A stretch of DNA of 33,143 nt from a bacterium (GTDB taxonomy: Bacteria > Bacteroidota > Bacteroidia > B-17B0 > Aurantibacillaceae), in contig JAQSCW010000021.1 of the NCBI GenBank assembly GCA_029945625.1, positions 1-33,143 on the forward strand. The letters run 5' to 3'. A program made the translations under genes and the position numbers. The notes under the pieces are model-generated. The model searched no databases. It was given only the letters and a program-made list of their open reading frames with translations, and was not told the origin of the DNA. Positions within the stretch are counted from its first letter, which is position 1. Every line of letters starts with the position of its first letter. Of the stretch, positions 16,751 to 25,223 are shown piece by piece.

Positions 16751-16924
16751 GGGGAGAAAAATTTAATTTGTGATTTAATTGGATTCTGATTTGGTCTCCT
16801 TGGGCAAAAGACTAAAATACGTTAATATGTTCAGGCCTTCGCATAATAGAAATACTTTTAGGTCGTTGTACAGAGACAAGCTAATAATCTGAAAACGCAT
16901 TTAGGGAGAAACAAAAAAAGACTC

Positions 16925-16957
16925 CTCCGAATTTTCAAAACAGGTAAATTCGTGGAG
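16925..16957 (+). promoter_or_regulatory. Inverted repeat overlapping a candidate porX promoter
   Basis: CTCCGAATTT (16925-16934) is complementary to AAATTC..GGAG (16946-16957) with a 2-base bulge. The right arm contains TAAATTCG (16945-16952), which fits the -7 consensus and is about 50 bases before the porX ATG. It could be an operator or a leader hairpin. The rest of the 297-base divergent region (16707-17003) shows no other feature I can support. Confidence 0.35.
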
Positions 16958-17003
16958 ATTTGCCCGAAGGCCAATAGAAGTTAGGGACATTAAAACGATC
17001 AAA

Positions 17004-18560
17004 ATGGATAAAATAAAGATATTATGGGCCGACGATGAGATCGCCTTGCTCAAGCCGCACATTTTGTTTCTCGAAGGCAAAGGTTACGAGGTGGTGACCG
17101 CATTGAGCGGTGACGAAGCCATTGATTTTGTGCGGGAAGACCGGACCATTAATGTAGTACTGCTCGATGAAAATATGCCGGGTTTATCGGGACTTGAAAC
17201 CTTATTGAAGATCAAACAGTCCAATTCCGAATTGCCGGTAATCATGATCACTAAAAGCGAGGAAGAGCATATCATGGACGATGCCATTGGGGGGAAGATT
17301 GCCGATTACCTCATTAAGCCCGTAAATCCGAATCAGATCCTGCTCTCTTTAAAAAAAGCACTCGACAACAAACGATTGGTAAGCGAAAAAACAAATACCG
17401 ATTACCGCAAAGAGTTTGGCCGTATTGGCATGACCATTAATGACAATTTAACGTGGGAAGAATGGGCCGAGGTTTACAAACAGATCATTTATTGGGAATT
17501 GGAAATGGATAAATTGCAGGACAAAAGCATGCTCGAGGTGCTTAAAATGCAAAAAGCAGATGCCAATCACCAGTTCTTCAAATTCATTGAAAAAAATTAT
17601 GTGAAATGGCTGAGTGGCAAAGACCCCAATCCTCCCGTAATGAGTCATACACTGGTGAAGAACAAATTTATGAAGGAAATGGAGGGGAGCGAATCGGTGT
17701 TCTTTATCCTCATCGATAATCTGCGATTTGACCAATGGAAGATCATTCAGCCCCTCCTACAAGAGTATTACAAAGTGGATTCGGAAGAGTCGTATTTTAG
17801 TATTTTACCCACTGCCACACAGTACGCCCGAAATGCCATTTTCAGTGGTTTCATGCCAAGTGAGATCGAAAAACGTTTTCCCGATAAATGGCTGAACGAT
17901 GAAGAGGAGGGAGGCAAGAATTTACATGAAGAGGCCTTTATGCAGGCTCAGATAAAGCGGCTCGGAAAAGATGTGAAGATGAGCTACAACAAGATTACCA
18001 ATTTTGCCGCCGGAAAAAAACTGGCCGACAATGTGAACAACCTCCTTCAAAATAAACTCAATGTGATTGTGTATAATTTTGTAGATATGCTTAGTCATGC
18101 CCGTACCGAAATGGAAGTGATTCGCGAACTGGCCGAAAATGAGTCGGCATACCGCAGCATCACCTATAGCTGGTTTGAACATTCACCCTTGTTCGACATC
18201 ATTAAACAGCTGAGTGCAAAAAAAGTAAAGATCATCATCACCACCGATCACGGAACCGTTCACGTTAAGGAACCCACCAAGATCCTTGGCGATAAGAATG
18301 TAAATTCCAACCTTCGGTATAAACAAGGTAAGGCCTTGGATTATAATTCCAAAGAAGTGTTTGAGATTAAGAATCCCGCAGAAGCATTCCTGCCTATTCA
18401 ACATCCAAGCACCCGCTTTGTGTTTGCCCGCGAAGACCGTTTTTTCGCCTATCCCAACAATTTTAATTATTATGTCAATTATTATAAAAACACCTTTCAA
18501 CACGGGGGCGTGAGCCTCGAAGAAATAATTATTCCTTATATCGTTTTAAGCCCTAAATAA
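17004..18560 (+). CDS. porX: T9SS response regulator PorX (receiver plus PglZ phosphodiesterase)
   Basis: Two-component regulator of type IX secretion, partner of the kinase PorY; PorX is known to bind the sigma factor SigP and its C-terminal PglZ domain hydrolyses cyclic and linear oligonucleotides. The receiver domain (1-125) has acidic Asp10/Asp11, phosphoacceptor Asp55 in VLLDENMPG, Thr83 and Lys105 in YLIKPV. A helical linker (about 130-200) leads to an alkaline-phosphatase-like PglZ domain with candidate metal or nucleophile residues Asp238 (FILIDNLRFDQW), Thr270/Thr272 (LPTATQYAR), Asp361 and His365 (FVDMLSHAR), Asp415-His416 (TTDHGT) and His500. The 518 residues equal the Porphyromonas gingivalis protein in length. 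No porY is seen in the window. tsaE follows after 48 bases, in the same direction. Confidence 0.95.
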   Translation: MDKIKILWADDEIALLKPHILFLEGKGYEVVTALSGDEAIDFVREDRTINVVLLDENMPGLSGLETLLKIKQSNSELPVIMITKSEEEHIMDDAIGGKIADYLIKPVNPNQILLSLKKALDNKRLVSEKTNTDYRKEFGRIGMTINDNLTWEEWAEVYKQIIYWELEMDKLQDKSMLEVLKMQKADANHQFFKFIEKNYVKWLSGKDPNPPVMSHTLVKNKFMKEMEGSESVFFILIDNLRFDQWKIIQPLLQEYYKVDSEESYFSILPTATQYARNAIFSGFMPSEIEKRFPDKWLNDEEEGGKNLHEEAFMQAQIKRLGKDVKMSYNKITNFAAGKKLADNVNNLLQNKLNVIVYNFVDMLSHARTEMEVIRELAENESAYRSITYSWFEHSPLFDIIKQLSAKKVKIIITTDHGTVHVKEPTKILGDKNVNSNLRYKQGKALDYNSKEVFEIKNPAEAFLPIQHPSTRFVFAREDRFFAYPNNFNYYVNYYKNTFQHGGVSLEEIIIPYIVLSPK

Positions 18561-18608
18561 TTTTAATAATGGTGGTGCTTTGGGTTAAATTTTCGACCTT
18601 CGTACCGT

Positions 18609-19040
18609 ATGAATTCTGACTTACAGCTTGTCCTTCAATCGCCTGAAGAATTGCCCGAGGCCGCCGCATCTCTTCTCAATTTTGCGGGTTCAACACGTAC
18701 TCTGTTGTTTGAGGCACCCATGGGTGCGGGCAAGACTACTTTAATTAAAGCACTTTGTGTCGCATTGGGCAGCAACGATAACTTTAGTAGTCCAACCTAT
18801 TCCATTATCAACGAATACAAGTTTGCCAATGAAAAGATCTACCATATTGATCTATATCGCCTGAACTTGACGGAAGAACTGTTGGACCTCGGCGTAGAAG
18901 AGTACCTGAATTCGGGAAATTACTGTTTCGTTGAATGGCCATCTTTGATGCGAGAAGTTGTGGAAGGACCTTTTGTGGAAGTAAGCATTCGTGTGGAAGA
19001 AAATATTCGCTACATTCGTGCCACGAAAAAACGAAATTAG
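18609..19040 (+). CDS. tsaE: tRNA t6A biosynthesis ATPase TsaE
   Basis: Small ATPase that works with TsaB and TsaD to make threonylcarbamoyladenosine at position 37 of ANN-decoding tRNAs. The 143 residues show Walker A EAPMGAGKTT (35-44), the SPTYSIINEY switch region (58-67), HIDLYRL (73-79) and the FVEWPSL segment (near 101-107), all diagnostic. It lies between porX and a predicted outer-membrane protein gene that starts 2 bases past its stop. The porX-tsaE pairing is, to my knowledge, frequent in Bacteroidota and probably reflects an old operon and not a shared function. Confidence 0.95.
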   Translation: MNSDLQLVLQSPEELPEAAASLLNFAGSTRTLLFEAPMGAGKTTLIKALCVALGSNDNFSSPTYSIINEYKFANEKIYHIDLYRLNLTEELLDLGVEEYLNSGNYCFVEWPSLMREVVEGPFVEVSIRVEENIRYIRATKKRN

Positions 19041-19042
19041 GC

Positions 19043-19870
19043 ATGCGGCATCTTATTTTACTACTGGCATTTTCAGGTTGGATCATGTACGGTCACTCTC
19101 AGAATTTAGACAGTCTTAAATTCAAAAAGCACTTTTATGTAACCTGGGGGTATACGCACGCCGTGTACAGCAAAAGTTCAATCCATTTCGAAAATCACTC
19201 CAATAAATATAACCCCGCTACGGGAAGATACGATAATTATGATTTCACAATTTACGATGTAACGGCCCGCGACCGCCCTGATTTTAATAAAATTAGAGAT
19301 GTGGTGAATGTGACCATTCCGCAATTTGTTTTCAGAATCGGGTATTCCTTCAACAGCAAATGGGGATTTGAATTAAATTACGATCACACCAAATACGTGG
19401 TAGATGATTACCAAAAAGTGCGGGTGCAAGGCCAGTTCAACGACAATTGGGTAAACAACGATACTATTTTAGATCCGTTAACTTTCCTTCATTTTGAACA
19501 TACCGATGGTGCCAATTTTTGGATGTTCAACATGGTACGCCGTTGGTCACTTCTGCATCCCAATAAAAACCTCAATGTATCGTGGGTGCTTAAACCCGGA
19601 GCAGGTTTTGTGGTGCCGCGTACCGATTGTACCTTGTTTGGACAACGCTTAAATAATAATTGGAAATTGGCAGGATGGATTGTGGGTGTTGAAACCGGGA
19701 TGCGTGTGGAATTTCTACGCAACGGATTTTTTGAATTTGTAGGCAAGGCCTCCTACGCGGATTACGTAAACTGTTTTGTACTGGGCAGAGGGAACGGGGT
19801 TGCAAATCATCATTTTTCAACAGCGCAACTAACCGGGACTATTGGTTTGAAATTTAGTTCTAAGCGCTAA
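19043..19870 (+). CDS. Predicted outer-membrane beta-barrel protein downstream of tsaE
   Basis: A 275-residue protein with a signal peptide (about 1-20, ending GHSQ). Beta-strand alternation is strong (YVTWGYTHAVY, FRIGYSFNSKWGFELNYDH, GVETGMRVEFL), and it ends in a strand GTIGLKFSSKR. No family is recognised. The frame runs further upstream inside tsaE, but the ATG at 19043 gives the signal peptide and lies 2 bases after the tsaE stop, indicating co-translation in the porX operon. Confidence 0.78.
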   Translation: MRHLILLLAFSGWIMYGHSQNLDSLKFKKHFYVTWGYTHAVYSKSSIHFENHSNKYNPATGRYDNYDFTIYDVTARDRPDFNKIRDVVNVTIPQFVFRIGYSFNSKWGFELNYDHTKYVVDDYQKVRVQGQFNDNWVNNDTILDPLTFLHFEHTDGANFWMFNMVRRWSLLHPNKNLNVSWVLKPGAGFVVPRTDCTLFGQRLNNNWKLAGWIVGVETGMRVEFLRNGFFEFVGKASYADYVNCFVLGRGNGVANHHFSTAQLTGTIGLKFSSKR

Positions 19871-19909
19871 GTGCAGAGTTGAATCTGGTTGAAATTTGCA
19901 TTGACCCTT

Positions 19910-19939
19910 AAGGTAGGCGAGTCTGAAGCTTGCTACCTT
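19910..19939. other. Hairpin at the junction of two convergent genes
   Basis: AAGGTA-G-GCGAG pairs with CTTGC-TACCTT (one bulged G, one wobble) around a 7-base loop. The right arm overlaps the UbiA-family stop codon (19938-19940). No T-run follows on either strand, so it is not a classic intrinsic terminator; it may stabilise 3' ends or limit convergent read-through. Confidence 0.45.
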
Positions 19940-20804
19940 AGTGTAATAGAAAAATATCTCCACATACAAATACACAAAACACCACGCTGGCTACTCCATT
20001 GGTGGTGCCAAATGCAAGGGTCACCTTACTTAGGTCGTTGGGTTTCACCAAACGGTGCTGGTAAATTAAGAGAGCAGTAAAAAATACCGCACCCATGAGG
20101 TACATCCAACCAAAAGTTCCTGAAACATAAGCAAGGACGACCATACAGACAACTAAAACGTGAAAAACTTCCGACAGACGAAGCGCGTTCGTTCTTCCTA
20201 AATAAACAGGAATCGACTTTAATTCTTGACTTTTGTCAAACTCATCATCTTGTAAGGCATAAATAATATCAAATCCACTCACCCAAAAAAACACGAGAAC
20301 GCTGAAGAGAATAGGAAGAAGAGCGAATTCTTCAGTAACCGCTATATATGCCCCAATGGGGGCTAGTGCTAAACCAAGACCCAACACCAAATGACACAAA
20401 GCAGTGAAACGTTTTGTGAAACTGTACCCCAAAATAACTAGTAAGGCCACGGGCGACAAATAAAAACAAAGCGCGTTGAGGAAATATGCGCATAACACAA
20501 ATGCCAGCGACGACAGAATCACCAAGGTAAGAGCCGCATGGGCAGAAATAACACCCGCCGGAATTTCGCGTTGTTGGGTTCTTGGATTTTTGGCATCAAA
20601 ACGGCGATCGATGAGGCGGTTAAATGCCATGGCAGCACTGCGGGCAAAAACCATACACAAGGTCACAAAAATCAATTTTTCCCAGCTAAATCCTCCTTTC
20701 CCTGATTGCAAACCCAGCGAAAAACCTATTAAGGCAAAAGGCAGGGCAAACACGGTATGACTGAATTTGATGAGCGATAAAAAATTACGAATTGATCGAA
20801 TCAT
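19938..20804 (-). CDS. UbiA-family aromatic prenyltransferase (possible MqnP)
   Basis: Integral membrane enzyme of 288 residues with about eight or nine hydrophobic helices that attaches a polyprenyl chain to an aromatic acceptor. Both Asp-rich Mg-diphosphate motifs are intact: NRLIDRRFD (62-70) and DIIYALQDDEFD (179-190). The N-terminal pattern (IKFSHTVFALPFALIGF) resembles the group annotated as 4-hydroxybenzoate polyprenyltransferase that serves the futalosine menaquinone route (MqnP). Since Bacteroidota make menaquinone and not ubiquinone, a menaquinone role is more likely than UbiA proper, but no other quinone gene is present to decide. It lies 137 bases downstream of the sugar transferase with no terminator between, so read-through is possible. 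Confidence 0.85.
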   Translation of the reverse strand: MIRSIRNFLSLIKFSHTVFALPFALIGFSLGLQSGKGGFSWEKLIFVTLCMVFARSAAMAFNRLIDRRFDAKNPRTQQREIPAGVISAHAALTLVILSSLAFVLCAYFLNALCFYLSPVALLVILGYSFTKRFTALCHLVLGLGLALAPIGAYIAVTEEFALLPILFSVLVFFWVSGFDIIYALQDDEFDKSQELKSIPVYLGRTNALRLSEVFHVLVVCMVVLAYVSGTFGWMYLMGAVFFTALLIYQHRLVKPNDLSKVTLAFGTTNGVASVVFCVFVCGDIFLLH

Positions 20805-20941
20805 AGAATATAAATATAAGATTTTGCGATTAATTTGGCTTTTTTGTAAGGTGAATTTTAACCCAAATTCTTACTTTTTAATTCTTAATTTAAAATTCAT
20901 AATTTATAATTTCAGAGGATCACTCTATTGGCACCCGGTTT

Positions 20942-22363
20942 CTATTTCCCTCTTCCCTGCAGTACAATGAGGATGGTGTGTACCAATATTTTAAAATCCA
21001 GCAGCAAACTCATATTCTCCACATAAAGAATATCAAATTTTAAGCGGTCAATCATCTCTTCCACATTTTCGGCATAGCCGTATTTTACTTGCCCCCAACT
21101 GGTAATTCCGGGACGGATCTTATGAAGGTGTTTGTAGTGAGGTGCTTTTAAAACAATGCGGTCGATGTAGAATTTGCGTTCCGGTCGCGGTCCCACCAAA
21201 CTCATATCGCCTTTAATTACATTGTAAAATTGTGGCATTTCATCCAGACGAACTTTTCTTAAAATTCTGCCAAATGGCGTCACCCGCGGATCAGATACAC
21301 TTGAAAGCGAAGGCCCGTCTTTCTCGGCATCCACCGTCATGGTTCGGTATTTGTATATATTAAAAGGTTTACCGTGCACCCCAATCCGCTCCTGCTTGAA
21401 AAACATGGGTCCCCTCGAACCCAGTCGTACAATAAATCCAAGCAGCAGATACAGCCAGCTGAAGCAGATCAACACTACAATGGAAACACTCACATCAATA
21501 AAACGCTTCATCGATATTTGCCATTCGGGTATGATTTGATCTTTGATCTCAATAAGAGGTGTTCCCAATATACTGGTCATTTTAACATGACCGCTTAAAA
21601 TGTCATAGATATCGGGAATAATCTTGATGATGACACCTAGATCTCCCAGGTCATTTACAATATTTTTTATGTATTCATGTTCCCAACTTTCAAGCGCAAT
21701 AATCACTTCTTCAATCTCGTACTTTTCGATGATGGTTTTAATTTCGTGGTATTCACCCAGGTGTGGCAGCTCTTTTTTAAGTTCTTCCGAATACCCATTT
21801 TTCCCTTCAATGTGCACAAATCCCACAAAGTCATTTCCAATTCCGTATTTAAGCGCTTTTATTTCTCGAAACATTTTTAAGGCCCGCTCGTTACTGCCAA
21901 TGATAATTGTTTTAAAACCAAATTCCCTTCGGTGAATTTTACGGTTAGTGGTAGTAGAAAGAAGCAGTCGAAAAGTTGCGGTAAGTAAAAAATGCGAAGC
22001 AAACAATACAAAATACAGTTTGTAATACAGTCGGTAAGATACCACCGAATCATCAAGCAATAAAACAAAGAACAAAACTGTTACACCAATAACGGAGGTG
22101 GCGAGTACCTGAACAAATTCATTGATCCGCGATTTACGTAATACGTTGTTGTATGAACCCGACAAATAATACACCAGCACCCATACAACTGGCAATACGA
22201 TGATGCTCACAAAATATTGGTTGTCGAAAATAACACCCGGCACTTCACCTGTTCTTAACGCATCTACCTGCGTTTTCCGATAATAGTTGAATATCGTCCA
22301 AGCCAAGCCTGCAGAAAGAAAGTCTGCGAGAATATAATATAGGGTTCTTAAATTTCTACTCAC
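20942..22363 (-). CDS. Polyprenyl-phosphate sugar-1-phosphate transferase (WcaJ-like)
   Basis: Initiates polysaccharide or glycan assembly by moving a sugar-1-phosphate from a nucleotide sugar to undecaprenyl phosphate at the inner membrane. The 473 residues contain four N-terminal membrane helices (about 8-27, 51-69, 88-104, 115-135), a Rossmann-like CoA-binding-type region (about 150-250) and the Bac_transf catalytic domain from 286. Motifs: KRFID (286-290), QERIG (324-328), YKYRTM (337-342), LDEMPQ (373-378), GDMSLVGPRPE (385-395). The start is GTG at 22361-22363, and GTGA also holds the stop of the upstream lipoprotein gene, so the two are translationally coupled. No other glycosyltransferase lies nearby, so the pathway it feeds is encoded elsewhere. 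Confidence 0.93.
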   Translation of the reverse strand: MSRNLRTLYYILADFLSAGLAWTIFNYYRKTQVDALRTGEVPGVIFDNQYFVSIIVLPVVWVLVYYLSGSYNNVLRKSRINEFVQVLATSVIGVTVLFFVLLLDDSVVSYRLYYKLYFVLFASHFLLTATFRLLLSTTTNRKIHRREFGFKTIIIGSNERALKMFREIKALKYGIGNDFVGFVHIEGKNGYSEELKKELPHLGEYHEIKTIIEKYEIEEVIIALESWEHEYIKNIVNDLGDLGVIIKIIPDIYDILSGHVKMTSILGTPLIEIKDQIIPEWQISMKRFIDVSVSIVVLICFSWLYLLLGFIVRLGSRGPMFFKQERIGVHGKPFNIYKYRTMTVDAEKDGPSLSSVSDPRVTPFGRILRKVRLDEMPQFYNVIKGDMSLVGPRPERKFYIDRIVLKAPHYKHLHKIRPGITSWGQVKYGYAENVEEMIDRLKFDILYVENMSLLLDFKILVHTILIVLQGRGK

Positions 22364-23205
22364 GGCAGATACACTAATTTAATATTATCTAAAAACATGC
22401 GGGGTTCTGCAACATCTTTATTCAGCAACTTAAAAAAGATCTTGTATTTGTTGGATAGGGGCGGGGAATTTAACACCGTGGCAAGTTGTACATAGATTTT
22501 ATTCCACTCACTTTTAGGACCAATAAGAAGCGCAGTATTATCCCGCAAGTCATCGCCAATCACACCCACTTGAATTTCCGCGCTGCATTTATAGTTGAGC
22601 TCTAAATACACGTCGGACGTACCATGAGGTAGTGCATAAGCAATTGACGACTCTATTTTGCCAACCAAGCTCCTGCCCGAGAGTCCCATTTCAATACAAT
22701 TGCCCTCGTAAGAATCTTCCGGCGAAGCCACATGAAAAATAGTATCGGAGTTAGCGGCCACAAAATTAAATCCGTTGGCACCTCCCTCAAATCCTTCAAT
22801 TAGGGGGAAGATGGTGCTGGTTTTATATTGAAACGTGAAGGCGCGCTCTAAGGTAGTGCCACTTGCCACTGTTGTATCGAATTCCAGTTTGGTGTACATG
22901 GGGTAAAAGATCCGTGTATCGGAAATACCGTTGTTTTTGATGCCCGGAAGAATGTCGATGGTCACTTTTTCATTTTTGCTCACAATGGGCATCAGATTTC
23001 CAACCGGGTAACACCCCTGAAACTGCCCGTTAACATATAACCACAAGTCGGTGATTTTATGACTTCCTGAGCCTTGTTTGTCGGTAGGAGTTATGCTGAT
23101 CTTATTTGCCCTCATGAAAAATGCAGGATCGGCCGGCTGATATTTTTTGCACGAACCGAGCAGAAACAGGCTAAACCCAACACCAAAAAGTAGAAATAAT
23201 CTCAT
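22360..23205 (-). CDS. Unknown lipoprotein coupled to the sugar transferase
   Basis: A 281-residue protein with a lipoprotein signal peptide, Cys19 in LLGSC, followed by Lys-Lys. The mature part looks beta-rich and resembles a carbohydrate-binding-like sandwich in texture (EGFEGGANGFNF, YLELNYKCSAEIQVGV, MFLDNIKLVYL), but no family is recognised. The ATG at 23205 is chosen over an earlier frame start at 23268 because it opens the lipoprotein signal. The gene lies 74 bases after the oxidoreductase stop and shares GTGA with the sugar transferase start, suggesting a joint role in surface glycan assembly, which is inference. Confidence 0.75.
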   Translation of the reverse strand: MRLFLLFGVGFSLFLLGSCKKYQPADPAFFMRANKISITPTDKQGSGSHKITDLWLYVNGQFQGCYPVGNLMPIVSKNEKVTIDILPGIKNNGISDTRIFYPMYTKLEFDTTVASGTTLERAFTFQYKTSTIFPLIEGFEGGANGFNFVAANSDTIFHVASPEDSYEGNCIEMGLSGRSLVGKIESSIAYALPHGTSDVYLELNYKCSAEIQVGVIGDDLRDNTALLIGPKSEWNKIYVQLATVLNSPPLSNKYKIFFKLLNKDVAEPRMFLDNIKLVYLP

Positions 23206-23279
23206 ACGATCACCATAAATCTGTTTTGCGCGGGGCCAAAAATACTCAAATAAAACCGATTGATTCAACTTGCAGGAAC

Positions 23280-24245
23280 CTAATTCCTGAGTTTTTCTTC
23301 AATCTCAAAAGCGATTTCCAGTGTCCGGATGGCATCTTCAATGCCCACTCTGATGGCCTTATTCGAGTTTACGCTACTGTGGAACGTATTCAATTCATCG
23401 TTTATTGCATTTGTTGGTAAAATTATTGGGTGCTCGAAAATAATCTCTTTTTTTGCTTGTCCGTTGCCCGGATCTACCAGCATGTTTTTGCTGTTTAGGT
23501 CGGCAGTTTTTATGCGCACCACTTCGGTAGTTCGATCCAACAGGTTAATACTCACCAGATTGTTTTTTGTAAATACCCTGAATTTGCGACTATTTTTTAG
23601 GGCCATCCTGTTGGTGGTAATATTAGCTACACAGCCGTTCTCAAACTCAACCCGCGCGTTTACCAAGTCGGAAGTGGAGCTGATTAAGCAGGCTCCTGAA
23701 GCGTGGATTTTTTTCACATTCGATTTTACAATACTCAAAATCAGGTCAATGTCATGCATCATCAGGTCCAGCACCACCGATACATCAGTACCCCTCACAT
23801 TGTATTGGGCCAAACGGTGTACTTCTATAAATACCGGATTTGCCAAATAAGGTAGCGAGGCAATGAACGCGGGGTTGAACCGTTCCACATGCCCTACCTG
23901 GCAAACCACGCCGGCTTCCTTTATCAAATTTTCAAGTTGTTTGGCCTCCTTCAAATCAGAGGTTACCGGTTTTTCAATAAACACGTGTTTTCCTTTTATG
24001 ATGCATTCCCGTGCAATTCCATAATGGGTGCTGCTGGGAGTAGCTATGTCTACCGCTTCTGAACCATCAATGGCCTCTTGCAAACTGTTAAAGGCTTTCA
24101 CTGAATACTGCTCGGCCAAAGTATGAGTAAGTTCTTTATTTATATCGTACAAACCCACCAGTTTCCAGTTTGGGTTCTCCTTCAGAAGTTTAAGGTGTAT
24201 CTTTCCGATGTAGCCCAAACCTACCAGTGAAATCTCAGTAATCAT
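23280..24245 (-). CDS. Gfo/Idh/MocA-family oxidoreductase
   Basis: NAD(P)-dependent sugar dehydrogenase-type protein of 321 residues, cytosolic. The Rossmann motif GLGYIG is at 9-14, IATPSSTH at 67-74, and the family's EKP motif at 91-93 (GKHVFIEKP). The region RGTDVSVVLDLMMHDIDLI (about 157-175) provides the histidine typical of the active site. Family members oxidise, reduce or epimerise sugars, often nucleotide sugars; the substrate here is not known. It is the first gene of a minus-strand unit with a lipoprotein and the initiating sugar transferase, which suggests a nucleotide-sugar step. The ATG at 24245 is chosen over a further-upstream start at 24278 because it begins the Rossmann strand at the usual distance. 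Confidence 0.88.
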   Translation of the reverse strand: MITEISLVGLGYIGKIHLKLLKENPNWKLVGLYDINKELTHTLAEQYSVKAFNSLQEAIDGSEAVDIATPSSTHYGIARECIIKGKHVFIEKPVTSDLKEAKQLENLIKEAGVVCQVGHVERFNPAFIASLPYLANPVFIEVHRLAQYNVRGTDVSVVLDLMMHDIDLILSIVKSNVKKIHASGACLISSTSDLVNARVEFENGCVANITTNRMALKNSRKFRVFTKNNLVSINLLDRTTEVVRIKTADLNSKNMLVDPGNGQAKKEIIFEHPIILPTNAINDELNTFHSSVNSNKAIRVGIEDAIRTLEIAFEIEEKLRN

Positions 24246-24253
24246 AATTTCGG

Positions 24254-24261
24254 CAAAACTA
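24254..24261 (-). promoter_or_regulatory. Candidate -7 element of the oxidoreductase operon
   Basis: Minus-strand TAGTTTTG is an exact TAnnTTTG match, only 8 bases from the ATG at 24245, implying a leaderless or nearly leaderless transcript. Two GTTTAAA copies lie just upstream. The rest of 24262-24539 shows no gene I can support. Confidence 0.3.
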
Positions 24262-24539
24262 CGTGTTTTAAACCGCATTTAAACAGTGCGTATACATTTT
24301 TTGTCGAAGTTTTTAAGGTACCAATCAAGTCAATAGGGCGTAAATCGTAATTCTCATTAGCGTGCCTGATGGCAATGCCTGCATACTGAAATCTCAAACT
24401 TTCCGTTTTCTTTTGCCCGCTTCGGCCTTATTTCCTATCCTTTTTTACGCGATTAAAAGAAGAGTGTTCGTAATTATATTTTATTTTAAAGCTTCCTCTT
24501 TCATATCTAAATATCTTTATCCTTCAATACTTTTTTCCC

Positions 24540-25223
24540 GTGCTTCATAACGTTTCAAAAGAAGATGAATACCTGTTTCATGGCAAACGCAAACGTTTGG
24601 TGGAACAACTAAAATTAAAAGGGATAAAAAGCGACAAAGTGCTGGCTGCCATTGAAAAAATACCCCGCCATCTTTTTTTTGACGCCAGTACCGGTCGACC
24701 GGCATTGCTTGATCATGCGTATAGTGACAAGGCTTTACCCATTGGAGCCGGACAAACTATTTCCCAACCTTATACGGTGGCGTTTCAAACCGAGCAATTG
24801 AGCATAATTCCCGGTGAAAAGGTACTTGAAATAGGTACAGGTTGTGGTTACCAAACAGCGGTGCTCCTCGAAATGGGCGCCAAAGTATACAGCATCGAGC
24901 GTCAAAGAGAATTGTTTGACCTCACCAAATTATTCCTTCCTTCTATTGGGTACCGATCGGCCAAATTGATTTATGGCGACGGCTATAAGGGTCTTCCTCA
25001 GTTCGCACCTTTCGACAAGATCATTGTCACCGCTGCCGCTCCTTATATCCCAAACGATCTGTTGGTCCAACTCAAGGTGGGCGGAAATATCATAATTCCC
25101 CTCGGTGAAGGAGAAGTGCAGGAAATGGTGTGGTTAAAAAAAAGTTCCGCCAGTACATTCGATCGAAAAGTACTCGGGAATTTCAAATTCGTCCCCCTGC
25201 TTCAACATAAGGCCGGCAAATAA
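24540..25223 (+). CDS. pcm: Protein-L-isoaspartate O-methyltransferase
   Basis: Uses S-adenosylmethionine to methylate isoaspartyl residues in aged proteins so that they can revert to aspartate; cytosolic repair enzyme. The 227 residues show the family's IPRHLF (41-46), the GQTISQPY loop (71-78) and SAM motif I LEIGTGCGY (96-104), with motif FDKIIVTAAAP near 161-171. The start is GTG at 24540-24542; no ATG occurs in frame before the conserved core, so the GTG is the best choice. Monocistronic, divergent from the oxidoreductase operon, and followed by a weak terminator. Confidence 0.93.
   Translation: MLHNVSKEDEYLFHGKRKRLVEQLKLKGIKSDKVLAAIEKIPRHLFFDASTGRPALLDHAYSDKALPIGAGQTISQPYTVAFQTEQLSIIPGEKVLEIGTGCGYQTAVLLEMGAKVYSIERQRELFDLTKLFLPSIGYRSAKLIYGDGYKGLPQFAPFDKIIVTAAAPYIPNDLLVQLKVGGNIIIPLGEGEVQEMVWLKKSSASTFDRKVLGNFKFVPLLQHKAGK

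Noticed and set aside
16834-16972. GGCCTTCG and CGAAGGCC inverted pair in the HD/porX divergent region
   Set aside because: Only 8 bp per arm, 123 bases apart; expected by chance in a region of this size.
20866-20912. AT-rich run with repeated AATTC(T/A)TAATT-like words
   Set aside because: Low-complexity AT DNA without a regular unit or palindrome that I can define.
24362-24550. 62-codon plus-strand frame running into the pcm start
   Set aside because: Composition is atypical (Phe/Ile/Ser-rich), it overlaps the pcm start, and no start signal is evident.
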